From Duganella sp. SG902 (GTDB lineage: Bacteria > Pseudomonadota > Gammaproteobacteria > Burkholderiales > Burkholderiaceae_D), in the NCBI RefSeq assembly GCF_013376005.1, contig NZ_JABMJK010000001.1, positions 714,665 through 778,664 on the forward strand: DNA of 64,000 nt, given 5' to 3'. The translations under genes and the position numbers were made by a program. Below are positions 1 to 7,201 of this stretch, in pieces (position 1 is the stretch's first letter; each line of letters starts with the position of its first letter). The notes beneath the pieces were generated by a model. That model was not told where the DNA came from. It worked only from the letters and a program-made list of their open reading frames with translations, and did no database searches.

Positions 1-278
1 TGGGCACTTTCAAAACCGCTGTCCTCTCTGAGGCCGCAGCCGACAAAGACACTTTCAACGTCAAGGACCTCAAGATGCTCACGGCAAAAGTGAGAAATGT
101 GCTTGATCTCGTCGCAAGGACAAAAACCCAATTAGCAGCAAACGACATCGTTCAGCTGAACGCAGCATTGGGGGCTGTTGACGCGCTCACCCTTGATTCC
201 ACGACCAATGACTTGGAAGCTGCAAAGAGTAAATTGGCCCAAGCATTTTCAGCCCTGACTGGCTGGAGCGCAAAATAG
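1..278 (+). CDS. 3' part of an unrecognised protein (5' end outside window)
   Basis: An open frame enters from the left edge and ends at a TAG at 276-278, giving about 91 visible residues. The visible part is rich in Ala, Leu, Lys and Asp with no Cys, Pro or membrane segment, and looks like amphipathic helices (for example the stretch LAANDIVQLNAALGAVDAL). I do not recognise the family. Base composition is visibly less GC-rich than the housekeeping genes to the right. It reads towards the terminator and 3' end of tRNA-Asn, and no promoter or terminator of its own is visible before 364. An internal ATG at 75 could start a 67-residue protein, but the frame stays open upstream of it, so a longer gene is more likely. 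Confidence 0.5.
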   Translation, partial: GTFKTAVLSEAAADKDTFNVKDLKMLTAKVRNVLDLVARTKTQLAANDIVQLNAALGAVDALTLDSTTNDLEAAKSKLAQAFSALTGWSAK

Positions 279-363
279 GGACGCGGAGGTAGGCTCCCCC
301 GTCGGCACCCCGTAAGCTTGAACCGGAGGAGGCCCAGCCCAATATGCAAGGCTAAACAGGTCC

Positions 364-399
364 TAAAAAGCAAAAACCCAACCGGGTTAGGGCTGGGTT
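364..399 (-). terminator. Rho-independent terminator of tRNA-Asn
   Basis: On the minus strand, downstream of the tRNA, a 9-bp stem with one G-U pair (arms 391-399 and 375-383, 7-base loop) is followed by T-rich sequence TTTTTGCTTTTT. This is the usual form of an intrinsic terminator for a monocistronic tRNA. Confidence 0.65.
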
Positions 400-419
400 C
401 TTGGCATACTACTGAATTC

Positions 420-495
420 TGGCTCCCCGACCTGGACTCGAACCAGGGACCTGCGGATTAACAGTCCGTCGCTCTACCGACTGAGCTATCAGGGA
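420..495 (-). tRNA. tRNA-Asn (anticodon GTT)
   Basis: Read on the minus strand, the 76 bases fold as a standard cloverleaf. The acceptor arm TCCCTGA pairs with TCGGGGA, the D arm contains AGCTCAGTCGGTAGAGC, the anticodon loop is CTGTTAA with anticodon GTT, the T loop is TTCGAGT, the discriminator base is G, and the CCA end is encoded at 420-422. It is followed by its own terminator, so it is probably transcribed alone. It is the only tRNA gene in the window. Confidence 0.97.
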
Positions 496-608
496 TTAGA
501 GGCAACATTTTATACTGTTTCTTTCACACCGGCAAGGTGCAATTTACTGCGGTATTTCCTGCTGCCTTTCGTATCAAGCTTTACAGCTCAACGCGAAGAA
601 ACAAGAGT

Positions 609-1805
609 TTAGAGCACTTCCGCGATGGCGTCAATAACGATATCGATATTGCGCGAATTCAACGCGGCTACGCAGATGCGGCCGGTGTCGACAGCGTAGA
701 TCGATTTCGCGCGCAATTGCTCGACTTGCGCCTTGGTCAGGCCGGAGTACGAGAACATGCCCACCTGGTCGCGCACGAAGGCGAAGTCGTGGCCTTTGGC
801 TTGCAGCTTGACAACAAACGCTTCGCGCATTTCCTTGATGCGCACGCGCATCGCGGCCAGTTCATCTTCCCACTTCTGACGCAGTTCTGGGGTGGTCAGT
901 ACGGTCGCCACCACCTTGCCGCCGTGTACCGGTGGGTTGGAGTAGTTGGTGCGCACCACACGCTTCAGTTGCGACATCAGGCGGGCCGCCTCTTCCGCGG
1001 TGGCGGCCACCACGCTCAGCGCGCCTACGCGCTCGCCGTACAGCGAGAACGATTTGGAGAACGAGTTCGATACCAGCAGCGGACCGCCGGCTTCCGCAAA
1101 GCGGCGCACCACGGCGCCGTCTTCCGCGATGCCCGCGCCAAAGCCCTGGTAAGCCATGTCCAGGAACGGCACCAGGCCGCCGGCGGTGATGGCGGCGATG
1201 ACTTCGGTCCACTGGTCAGAAGTCAGGTCGGCGCCGGTCGGGTTGTGGCAGCAGGCGTGCAGCAGCACGATGGAGCCGGCTGGCATGGCCTTGATGTCGG
1301 CGATCATGCCGGCGAAGTTCACGCCGTGGGTGGCGGCGTCGAAGTACGCGTAATTGTTGACTTTGAAGCCGGCGCTTTCGAACAACGCGCGGTGGTTTTC
1401 CCAGCTTGGGTCGCTGATGTAGACTTCTGCATTCGGGGCGAAGCGCTTCAGGAAGTCGGCGCCGATTTTCAGTGCGCCGGTGCCGCCGATGGCTTGCACG
1501 GTGACCGCACGCTTCTCTTGCAAAACAGCGCTGTCGGCGCCAAATACCAGTTCTTGCACCGCCTTGTCGTAGGCAGCCAGGCCTTCGATCGGCAGATAGG
1601 TGCGCGGTGCTGGCGCCGCGATCAGGATTTCCTCCGCTTTTTGCACGCACGATAGCAGCGGCACTTTACCGTTGTCGTCATAATAGACGCCGACGCCCAG
1701 ATTGATTTTCTGAGGGTTTTGGTCGGCGTTAAAGGCTTCGGTAATACCCAGGATAGGGTCGCGTGGTGCCATGTCGATGGCGCTGAACAAGCTAGGATTC
1801 GTCAT
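609..1805 (-). CDS. tyrB: Aromatic amino acid / aspartate aminotransferase
   Basis: A 398-residue class I, fold-type I PLP aminotransferase. It transfers the amino group between Asp, Tyr or Phe and 2-oxoglutarate in the cytoplasm. The sequence is close to Escherichia coli TyrB/AspC along its full length: N-terminal DPILGITEAF, the central CCHNPTGADLT segment, the AYQGFGAG stretch, and SNSFSKSFSLYGER containing the PLP-binding lysine (about residue 251). I chose the ATG at 1805 (MTNPSLF) because family members begin just before the DPIL motif; an upstream ATG at 1895 would add 30 atypical residues. It is divergent from uvrB across about 115 bases. Whether it prefers aspartate or aromatic substrates cannot be told from sequence alone. 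Confidence 0.93.
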   Translation of the reverse strand: MTNPSLFSAIDMAPRDPILGITEAFNADQNPQKINLGVGVYYDDNGKVPLLSCVQKAEEILIAAPAPRTYLPIEGLAAYDKAVQELVFGADSAVLQEKRAVTVQAIGGTGALKIGADFLKRFAPNAEVYISDPSWENHRALFESAGFKVNNYAYFDAATHGVNFAGMIADIKAMPAGSIVLLHACCHNPTGADLTSDQWTEVIAAITAGGLVPFLDMAYQGFGAGIAEDGAVVRRFAEAGGPLLVSNSFSKSFSLYGERVGALSVVAATAEEAARLMSQLKRVVRTNYSNPPVHGGKVVATVLTTPELRQKWEDELAAMRVRIKEMREAFVVKLQAKGHDFAFVRDQVGMFSYSGLTKAQVEQLRAKSIYAVDTGRICVAALNSRNIDIVIDAIAEVL

Positions 1806-1919
1806 GATAAGATTGGATTCAATTGGAAGCGGTTCGCAGCAGAGATGTATAGACAGCGCCCTTAAAATAACGACTTCAGGCCGCTGGCAGGCCATTATTC
1901 TAACAAAGGTCTGAGCAAG

Positions 1920-3992
1920 ATGGCTGAATTACCTGTAGCAGATACCCCCAAGGCGACCGTGGTGACGTTCCCGGATTCGCCGTTCAAATTGCACCAGCCC
2001 TTCCCGCCCGCCGGCGATCAGCCGACGGCGATCGACCAACTGTGCGAGGGCATCGACGACGGCCTGTTTTTCCAGACGCTGCTCGGCGTGACCGGCTCCG
2101 GCAAAACCTACACCATGGCCAACGTCATCGCCCGCAAGGGACGTCCCGCCATCGTGTTCGCGCCGAACAAAACGCTGGCCGCGCAGCTGTACTCGGAGTT
2201 CCGCGAATTCTTCCCGGAGAACGCGGTCGAGTACTTCGTGTCCTACTACGATTACTACCAGCCGGAAGCCTATGTGCCGCAGCGCGACCTGTTCATTGAA
2301 AAGGATTCGTCGATCAATGAGCACATCGAGCAGATGCGCCTGTCGTGCACCAAGTCGCTGATGGAGCGGCGCGACGTGGTGATCGTGGCGACCGTGTCGG
2401 CCATCTACGGTATCGGTAATCCGAACGAGTACCACCAGATGATCCTGACCCTGCGCCAGAAGGATCGCGTGGCGCAGCGCGACATCATCGCGCGCCTGAT
2501 CCAGATGCAGTACACGCGCAACGAAGTGGACTTCGGCCGCGGCACCTTCCGCGTGCGCGGCGATACGCTCGATATTTTCCCGGCCGAGAATGCGGACCTG
2601 GCGGTGCGCCTGGAGCTGTGGGACGACGAGCTGGAATCGATCCAGCTGTTCGATCCGCTGACGGGCCGCGTCAAGCAGAAGATCCCGCGCTTCACCGTGT
2701 ATCCAGGCTCGCACTACGTAACACCGCGCTCCACAGTGCTGAACGCGATCGAAAGCATCAAGGAAGAGCTGCGCGAGCGCCTTGAGTTCTTCCGCAAGGA
2801 GGGCAAGCTGGTTGAGGAACAGCGTCTTGAACAGCGCACCCGCTTCGACCTGGAGATGCTGGCCGAAATCGGCTTCACCAAGGGCATCGAGAACTACTCG
2901 CGCCACCTCAGCGGCGCCAAGGCGGGCGAGCCACCGCCAACGCTGGTGGACTACCTGCCGAAAGATGCGCTGATGTTCCTCGACGAGTCGCACGTGCTGA
3001 TTGGCCAGTTGAGCGCCATGTACAACGGCGACCGTTCACGCAAGACCAATCTGGTGGACTACGGCTTCCGCCTGCCGTCCGCGCTGGATAACCGGCCGTT
3101 GAAATTCGAGGAATTCGAGCAGAAGATGCGGCAGACGATCTTCGTCTCCGCCACGCCGGCCGAATACGAGAAGTCGCATGCCGATCAGGTGGTGGAACAG
3201 GTGGTGCGTCCGACCGGCCTGGTGGACCCGCAGGTGATCGTGCGCCCTGCCCTATCGCAGGTCGACGACCTGATGTCCGAGATCACCGACCGCGTGGCCA
3301 AGAACGAGCGCGTGCTGGTCACCACGCTGACCAAGCGCATGTCGGAGCAGTTGACCGAGTACCTGAGCGATCATGGTGTGAAGGTGCGTTATCTGCACAG
3401 CGATATCGAAACGGTGGAGCGCGTGGAGCTGCTGCGCGATCTACGCATTGGCACCTTTGATGTGCTGGTCGGGATCAATCTGCTGCGCGAAGGCCTGGAC
3501 TTGCCGGAGGTGTCGCTGGTGGCGATTCTGGACGCTGACAAGGAAGGCTTCCTGCGTTCCGAGCGTTCGCTGATCCAGACCATCGGCCGCGCCGCGCGTA
3601 ACCTGAACGGTGTGGCGCTGCTGTACGCCGACCGCATGACCGATTCGATGGAGCGTGCGATTGGAGAGACCGAGCGTCGGCGCGCCAAGCAGATCGCCTT
3701 CAATGAAGCCAACGGCATCGTGCCACGCGGCGTGAAGAAGATCATCAAGGACATGATCGACGGCGTCTACAGCGAGAAGGGCGCGAAGGAAGAGCTGGAG
3801 GTAGCGCAGGAGACGGCCAAGTACGAATCCATGAGCGAGAAGCAGATCAGCAAGGAGATCAAGCGCCTGGAAAAAGCCATGCTCGATCACGCCAAGAATC
3901 TGGAGTTCGAAAAGGCCGCGCAGGTGCGCGACCAGCTGCATCATCTCAAGCAGCAGTTATTCGGCGCGCCGGGCGCCGACAACATCGCCTGA
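1920..3992 (+). CDS. uvrB: Excinuclease ABC subunit B
   Basis: UvrB, 690 residues, is the DNA-damage verification helicase of nucleotide excision repair. It is loaded by UvrA and recruits UvrC for incision. Visible motifs are the Walker A GVTGSGKT at about residues 56-63, the beta-hairpin stretch [12 protein letters not shown], the DESHV helicase motif II, the motif VI region QTIGRAARN, and a C-terminal UVR motif ([22 protein letters not shown] split over about 25 residues) that binds UvrC. Length is typical for the family. The ATG at 1920 lies 11 bases after AAGG. The gene is divergent from the aminotransferase, and I could not find a convincing LexA box in the shared upstream region. An inverted repeat starts 18 bases after the stop. 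Confidence 0.98.
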   Translation: MAELPVADTPKATVVTFPDSPFKLHQPFPPAGDQPTAIDQLCEGIDDGLFFQTLLGVTGSGKTYTMANVIARKGRPAIVFAPNKTLAAQLYSEFREFFPENAVEYFVSYYDYYQPEAYVPQRDLFIEKDSSINEHIEQMRLSCTKSLMERRDVVIVATVSAIYGIGNPNEYHQMILTLRQKDRVAQRDIIARLIQMQYTRNEVDFGRGTFRVRGDTLDIFPAENADLAVRLELWDDELESIQLFDPLTGRVKQKIPRFTVYPGSHYVTPRSTVLNAIESIKEELRERLEFFRKEGKLVEEQRLEQRTRFDLEMLAEIGFTKGIENYSRHLSGAKAGEPPPTLVDYLPKDALMFLDESHVLIGQLSAMYNGDRSRKTNLVDYGFRLPSALDNRPLKFEEFEQKMRQTIFVSATPAEYEKSHADQVVEQVVRPTGLVDPQVIVRPALSQVDDLMSEITDRVAKNERVLVTTLTKRMSEQLTEYLSDHGVKVRYLHSDIETVERVELLRDLRIGTFDVLVGINLLREGLDLPEVSLVAILDADKEGFLRSERSLIQTIGRAARNLNGVALLYADRMTDSMERAIGETERRRAKQIAFNEANGIVPRGVKKIIKDMIDGVYSEKGAKEELEVAQETAKYESMSEKQISKEIKRLEKAMLDHAKNLEFEKAAQVRDQLHHLKQQLFGAPGADNIA

Positions 3993-4010
3993 ACCACCAC
4001 CCCGCCCCCC

Positions 4011-4100
4011 CGTCATTCCGGCGAAGGCCGGAATCCATAGAACGCATGAGGGATCACAGCGCCAGCGTTCCATGGATCCCGGCCTTCGCCGGGACGACGG
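4011..4100. repeat. Dispersed inverted repeat, copy 1
   Basis: A left arm beginning CGTCATTCCGGCGAAGGCCG and a right arm ending CCGGCCTTCGCCGGGACGACGG face each other across about 35 bases. Each arm is itself a small palindrome (CCGGCGAAGGCCGG type). It sits between the converging ends of uvrB and the hydrolase gene, so it could end transcription from both sides. Related copies lie at 33269, 37892 and 52994, with a broken one at 63838. Confidence 0.8.
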
Positions 4101-4106
4101 TGCGGT

Positions 4107-5039
4107 TTAGTTGGCGATGAAGGTGGTAAGCGCTTCAAGCAACTGCGGCGCCACCGGCAGGTCCGGGCTCGCGTAGGATTTCTGCTGCAACGCCTGATCG
4201 TCACCGACGATTTTCAGCAGATGGTTCATACCCTCCACAATCACCACCTTCGCCTTCGGCGCAGCGGCGGACAGCAACTTCGCCTCCTCCTGCGGCACCT
4301 GAATATCGGACGTCCCCTGCAAAATCAGCACCGGCATCTTCAGCGCGGCAACAGCCTTGCGCGGATCATGCTGCAAAGCGGAGATCAAATAGGGCTGAAC
4401 CTCCGGCCGATACAGCGCCATCAGCGACGGCGACACCTTGTCCACCGTCTTGCCCTCCTTGAGCGAGGCCAGGATGCCGTCGCTCTCGGCCATCAACGGC
4501 GGCGGCAGTTTGTCCTTCAGCTGCTCGCGCAGGATCTCGTCCAGCGAGTGGCCGGCGCCCGCGATCAGCACGCAGGCATCCGCCCCACCCTGCGCACAGG
4601 CTTCCGCGGCGATCTGCGCGCCTTCGCTATGACCGGCCATCACCACGCGCGAGAAGCGCGGATCGCTGTGCAGTTTGCGCAGCCATGCGGCGGCATCGCC
4701 AATGTAATCATCGAGGCGCAGATTCTCTTCCTTCCACACCGGCAGCGCGCTGGAGCCGATTCCGCGCTTGTCGTAGCGCACCGATGCAATACCCTGGCGC
4801 GCCAGGCCTTCCGCCACCATTTTCAGCGAATCGTTAGGACCAGGCAGCAGCGTGCTGTTGCCATCGCGGTCGGTGGGGCCGGAGCCGGAATGCAGCAGCA
4901 CCACCGGCACTTTACCAGTCACGCCATCAGGCGTCAGTTCAGTGCCATACACCGTGCCGCCGCCCACCTCCAGCGATACCGGCCGCGAGGCGGCAAACAC
5001 GGACGACGACAACAGCATCAAGGACAGCAACAGCTTCAT
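4107..5039 (-). CDS. Secreted alpha/beta hydrolase
   Basis: A 310-residue alpha/beta-hydrolase with an N-terminal signal peptide (MKLLLSLMLLSSSVFA, cleavage likely after the second Ala of VFAA). The nucleophile elbow is GHSEG. The likely acid is the Asp in QGTSDIQVP, and the likely base is the His in GMNHLLK near the C-terminus. The HSGSGPTDRDGN stretch near residue 50 is typical of serine aminopeptidase-like/dienelactone-like hydrolases. The substrate is unknown. I chose the ATG at 5039 because GGAG lies 8 bases before it; an in-frame ATG at 5051 would add only MEKS. It starts 12 bases after the stop of the SdpI-like gene, so it is probably the third gene of that operon. It may act on a cell-envelope ester or amide, but that is inference. 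Confidence 0.85.
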   Translation of the reverse strand: MKLLLSLMLLSSSVFAASRPVSLEVGGGTVYGTELTPDGVTGKVPVVLLHSGSGPTDRDGNSTLLPGPNDSLKMVAEGLARQGIASVRYDKRGIGSSALPVWKEENLRLDDYIGDAAAWLRKLHSDPRFSRVVMAGHSEGAQIAAEACAQGGADACVLIAGAGHSLDEILREQLKDKLPPPLMAESDGILASLKEGKTVDKVSPSLMALYRPEVQPYLISALQHDPRKAVAALKMPVLILQGTSDIQVPQEEAKLLSAAAPKAKVVIVEGMNHLLKIVGDDQALQQKSYASPDLPVAPQLLEALTTFIAN

Positions 5040-5051
5040 ACTTTTCTCCAT

Positions 5052-5687
5052 TTATTGAGGAAGACGTTTGTACAGCACCAGCGAATAGCCGGTGGCCACC
5101 GGCGCCCACACCATCATCACCGCCAGCAGCAGCCAGTACGGCGCCCCCAGCCAGACGGCGATCAGCCCAAGCACACCACTGCCGACCATCAGCTTGCCGG
5201 CCAGCCGGTGCGTGGCGTTCCATACGCGCTCGTTCGCCAGCGTCCATGGCGTGCGGATGCCGAGGAAAAAGTTGCGCCGAACCTTGCCCATCGGGTTGCC
5301 GACCAGGATAAGGACGATGAACACCAGCACCGGCACCACGCGCTCGACCCGCACCTGCACGCCCAGCGCGGCGCACAGCACCAGGATCTCGACGCCGGCC
5401 ATCAGCGCGACCGGAATGGCCATCAGATAGCCGTACGTATCGCCCGAAGCCTGCACCTCGAACTGCTTGGGCGACAGCCATGGCAGCGCGACGCCCAGCA
5501 GCAGGAAGCCGCTCATGCAGCCAGGTCCCAGCAGCCACAGATGCCAGCGCGGCCCGTAGCCATCCACCTGCCCGGCCACGTTCCAGTGGATCGGCATCGA
5601 GGCCGGCAGCGACGGGTAAAAGTAGGCGGTAACGGCCGTCATGGCGGCGATCATCAGGATGCACAGCAATAAGGCGCGAGGCTTCAT
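5052..5687 (-). CDS. SdpI-family membrane protein (DUF1648 plus SdpI domains)
   Basis: A 211-residue multi-pass membrane protein with about six hydrophobic segments. The N-terminal part carries the DUF1648 signature (PASMPIHWNVAGQVDGYGPR, residues about 28-47). The C-terminal part carries the SdpI signature FFLGIRTPWTLANERVWNATH (split here as FFLGIRTPWTL and NERVWNATH). In Bacillus subtilis SdpI gives immunity to the cannibalism toxin SDP and also sequesters the repressor SdpR at the membrane. Here it overlaps the SdpR-like gene by four bases (ATGA), with AAGGGAG as a good ribosome site. No sdpABC toxin genes are in the window, so its ligand is unknown. Annotation as a signalling or immunity permease-like protein is by family only. 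Confidence 0.85.
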   Translation of the reverse strand: MKPRALLLCILMIAAMTAVTAYFYPSLPASMPIHWNVAGQVDGYGPRWHLWLLGPGCMSGFLLLGVALPWLSPKQFEVQASGDTYGYLMAIPVALMAGVEILVLCAALGVQVRVERVVPVLVFIVLILVGNPMGKVRRNFFLGIRTPWTLANERVWNATHRLAGKLMVGSGVLGLIAVWLGAPYWLLLAVMMVWAPVATGYSLVLYKRLPQ

Positions 5688-5971
5688 TTCTTTCTCCCTT
5701 GAGGTTGGTCGCCGGCCAGGTCCATCATCCAGGCCAGCACGTCTTGCAGCACGGTGGTGTTGAGGCCATACCAGATGGTCTGGCCTTCGCGCCGGCGCGT
5801 GATCAGGTCGGCCTCGGCCAGCACCGCGAAGTGGTGCGACATGGTCGGCTTACTCATGTCGAAGTGCTGCGCCAGGTCGCCGGCCGTCATTTCGCCACTC
5901 CGCAGCAGACGCAGGATCTCGCGCCGGGCGGGATCGGCGATGGCTTTAAAGGCGCTGTTGGATGCGTTCAT
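5684..5971 (-). CDS. ArsR-family repressor, SdpR-like
   Basis: A 95-residue winged-helix protein of the ArsR/SmtB superfamily. The residues FKAIADPARREILRLLRSG, GDLAQHFDMSKPTMSHHFAV and YGLNTTVLQDVLAWMMDL match the layout of Bacillus SdpR closely, including the NTTVLQD segment. There are no metal-binding Cys residues, so it is not a metal sensor. It is the first gene of the operon and overlaps the SdpI-like gene by four bases. A sigma70 promoter and repeats with a TTAGAT core lie just upstream, overlapping the -10 region and start site, as expected for an autorepressor. The C-terminus (GDQPQGRKK) is short and basic. Confidence 0.9.
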   Translation of the reverse strand: MNASNSAFKAIADPARREILRLLRSGEMTAGDLAQHFDMSKPTMSHHFAVLAEADLITRRREGQTIWYGLNTTVLQDVLAWMMDLAGDQPQGRKK

Positions 5972-5981
5972 TAGGCAAACA

Positions 5982-6030
5982 TCTAATTAGACAGTTATCT
6001 AAATATAGGCGGATTTAAAAGCCGGGTCAA
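5982..6030 (-). promoter_or_regulatory. Promoter and probable operator of the sdpR-like operon
   Basis: On the minus strand TTGACC (6025-6030) and TATATT (6002-6007) are separated by 17 bases, a near-consensus sigma70 promoter. Downstream, and partly within the -10 box, are two TTAGAT elements. One lies inside the perfect palindrome TCTAATTAGA at 5982-5991. Their position over the expected transcription start fits binding by the SdpR-like repressor encoded just after, but binding is inferred. Confidence 0.65.
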
Positions 6031-6037
6031 GTCCCAA

Positions 6038-6082
6038 TGCCGCTAAGTTAAGAGCCATCGAAAAAGGCTTAACTTTGCGGCA
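6038..6082. terminator. 15-bp inverted repeat after the glucan operon
   Basis: Arms 6038-6052 (TGCCGCTAAGTTAAG) and 6068-6082 (CTTAACTTTGCGGCA) are complementary except for one base pair, with a 15-base loop. It lies 26 bases past the stop of the ABC ATPase gene and just upstream of the sdpR promoter, so it probably separates the two operons. There is no U-tract on the minus strand, so it may be an RNA-stabilising stem rather than a true terminator. The 10-mer TCAAGTCCCA occurs on both sides (6027-6036, 6089-6098). Confidence 0.5.
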
Positions 6083-6108
6083 TCAGGATCAAGTCCCAGC
6101 CAACGTCG

Positions 6109-7191
6109 TCAGGCGACGGCCATGCCCTCATGGTCGAACACATGCCAGCGCTCCGGCGCCACCTGCACCCTCGCCATCTGGCCGTTTCGCCAAACCGCCT
6201 CGGCGTCCACCCGGGCGATAAGCTGCGTGCCCCCGCCGTCCGGCGTCAGATAGACGTAGCTGGCATCGCCCAGCAATTCAGCCGCCTGCACCATCACCTC
6301 GATGCCGCTGCCACCGCCGGGCGCCAGCGCCATATGCTCCGCCCGCACGCCCAGCGTGACGCTGCCCCCCACCACCACGCCAGCACGCGCCGACACTGGC
6401 GCCAACGCACCGCCAGCCACACGTACAGTCATCAACTGCGCATCGATCGCCTCCACCTTGCCGGCGATCAGATTCATCGCCGGCGAACCGAGGAAACCGG
6501 CCACAAACAAATTGGCCGGCTTCTGATACAGCTCCAGCGGCGCACCAACCTGCTCCACCACGCCGCCGCGCAGCACCACGATGCGGTCCGCCAGCGTCAT
6601 CGCCTCCACCTGGTCATGGGTCACGTAGATCATGGTGCTGCGCAGTGTGCGATGCAGGTTTTTCAGTTCGATGCGCATCTGCACACGCAAGGCCGCATCC
6701 AGATTGGACAGCGGTTCATCAAACAGGAACACCTCGGGCTGACGCACAATGGCGCGGCCTATCGCCACGCGCTGCCGCTGGCCGCCGGACAGCTCTTTCG
6801 GCTTGCGCTCCAACAGCGCTTCGATCCGCAGCACGGCCGCCGCCTGCATTACCTTGTCGCGGATGGCGGCGGGCGGCAACCCGGCCAGTTTGAGCGCGAA
6901 GCCCATGTTGTCGTACACCGTCATATGCGGATAGAGCGCGTAGCTCTGAAACACCATGGCGATGCCCCGCTGGGCCGGCGGCACATGCGTCATGTCCTTC
7001 CCGCCGATGACGACCACACCCTGGTCCGGGCTTTCGAGCCCGCAGATGGTGCGCAACAGCGTCGACTTGCCGCAACCGGATGGTCCGACGAACACCACAA
7101 ACTCACCATCCGCGATGCTCAAATCGATACCGCGCAATATCTGCTGCTGGCCGAAGCCTTTACGGATGCCTTGTATTTCCAATCCCGCCAT
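6109..7191 (-). CDS. Sugar ABC transporter ATP-binding protein (MsmX/UgpC type)
   Basis: A 360-residue ATPase of the carbohydrate-uptake (CUT1) class. Motifs in order: Walker A GPSGCGKST, the Q-loop at MVFQSYALYPHMTV, signature LSGGQRQR, Walker B VFLFDEPLSNLD, and the H-loop at IYVTHDQVEAM. A C-terminal region of about 120 residues has the TOBE/OB-fold character typical of MsmX, UgpC and MalK. The ATG at 7191 follows GGGGA at a suitable distance; a longer frame exists upstream but overlaps the GH94 gene and has no family match. It is the last gene of the glucan operon and should power the importer encoded by the permease pair at 15523-17210. A MsmX-like ATPase could also serve other importers. 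Confidence 0.93.
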   Translation of the reverse strand: MAGLEIQGIRKGFGQQQILRGIDLSIADGEFVVFVGPSGCGKSTLLRTICGLESPDQGVVVIGGKDMTHVPPAQRGIAMVFQSYALYPHMTVYDNMGFALKLAGLPPAAIRDKVMQAAAVLRIEALLERKPKELSGGQRQRVAIGRAIVRQPEVFLFDEPLSNLDAALRVQMRIELKNLHRTLRSTMIYVTHDQVEAMTLADRIVVLRGGVVEQVGAPLELYQKPANLFVAGFLGSPAMNLIAGKVEAIDAQLMTVRVAGGALAPVSARAGVVVGGSVTLGVRAEHMALAPGGGSGIEVMVQAAELLGDASYVYLTPDGGGTQLIARVDAEAVWRNGQMARVQVAPERWHVFDHEGMAVA

Positions 7192-7201
7192 GCGCGTCCC
7201 C

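Noticed and set aside
292..430. GGCTCCCC repeated at 292 and in the tRNA-Asn 3' end, as an attachment-site pair
   Set aside because: Only eight bases match, too few for an att repeat in this GC-rich sequence.
1806..1919. Possible LexA box upstream of uvrB (GATGTATAGACAG region)
   Set aside because: Only one half resembles the SOS consensus; the CTGT half at the right spacing is missing.
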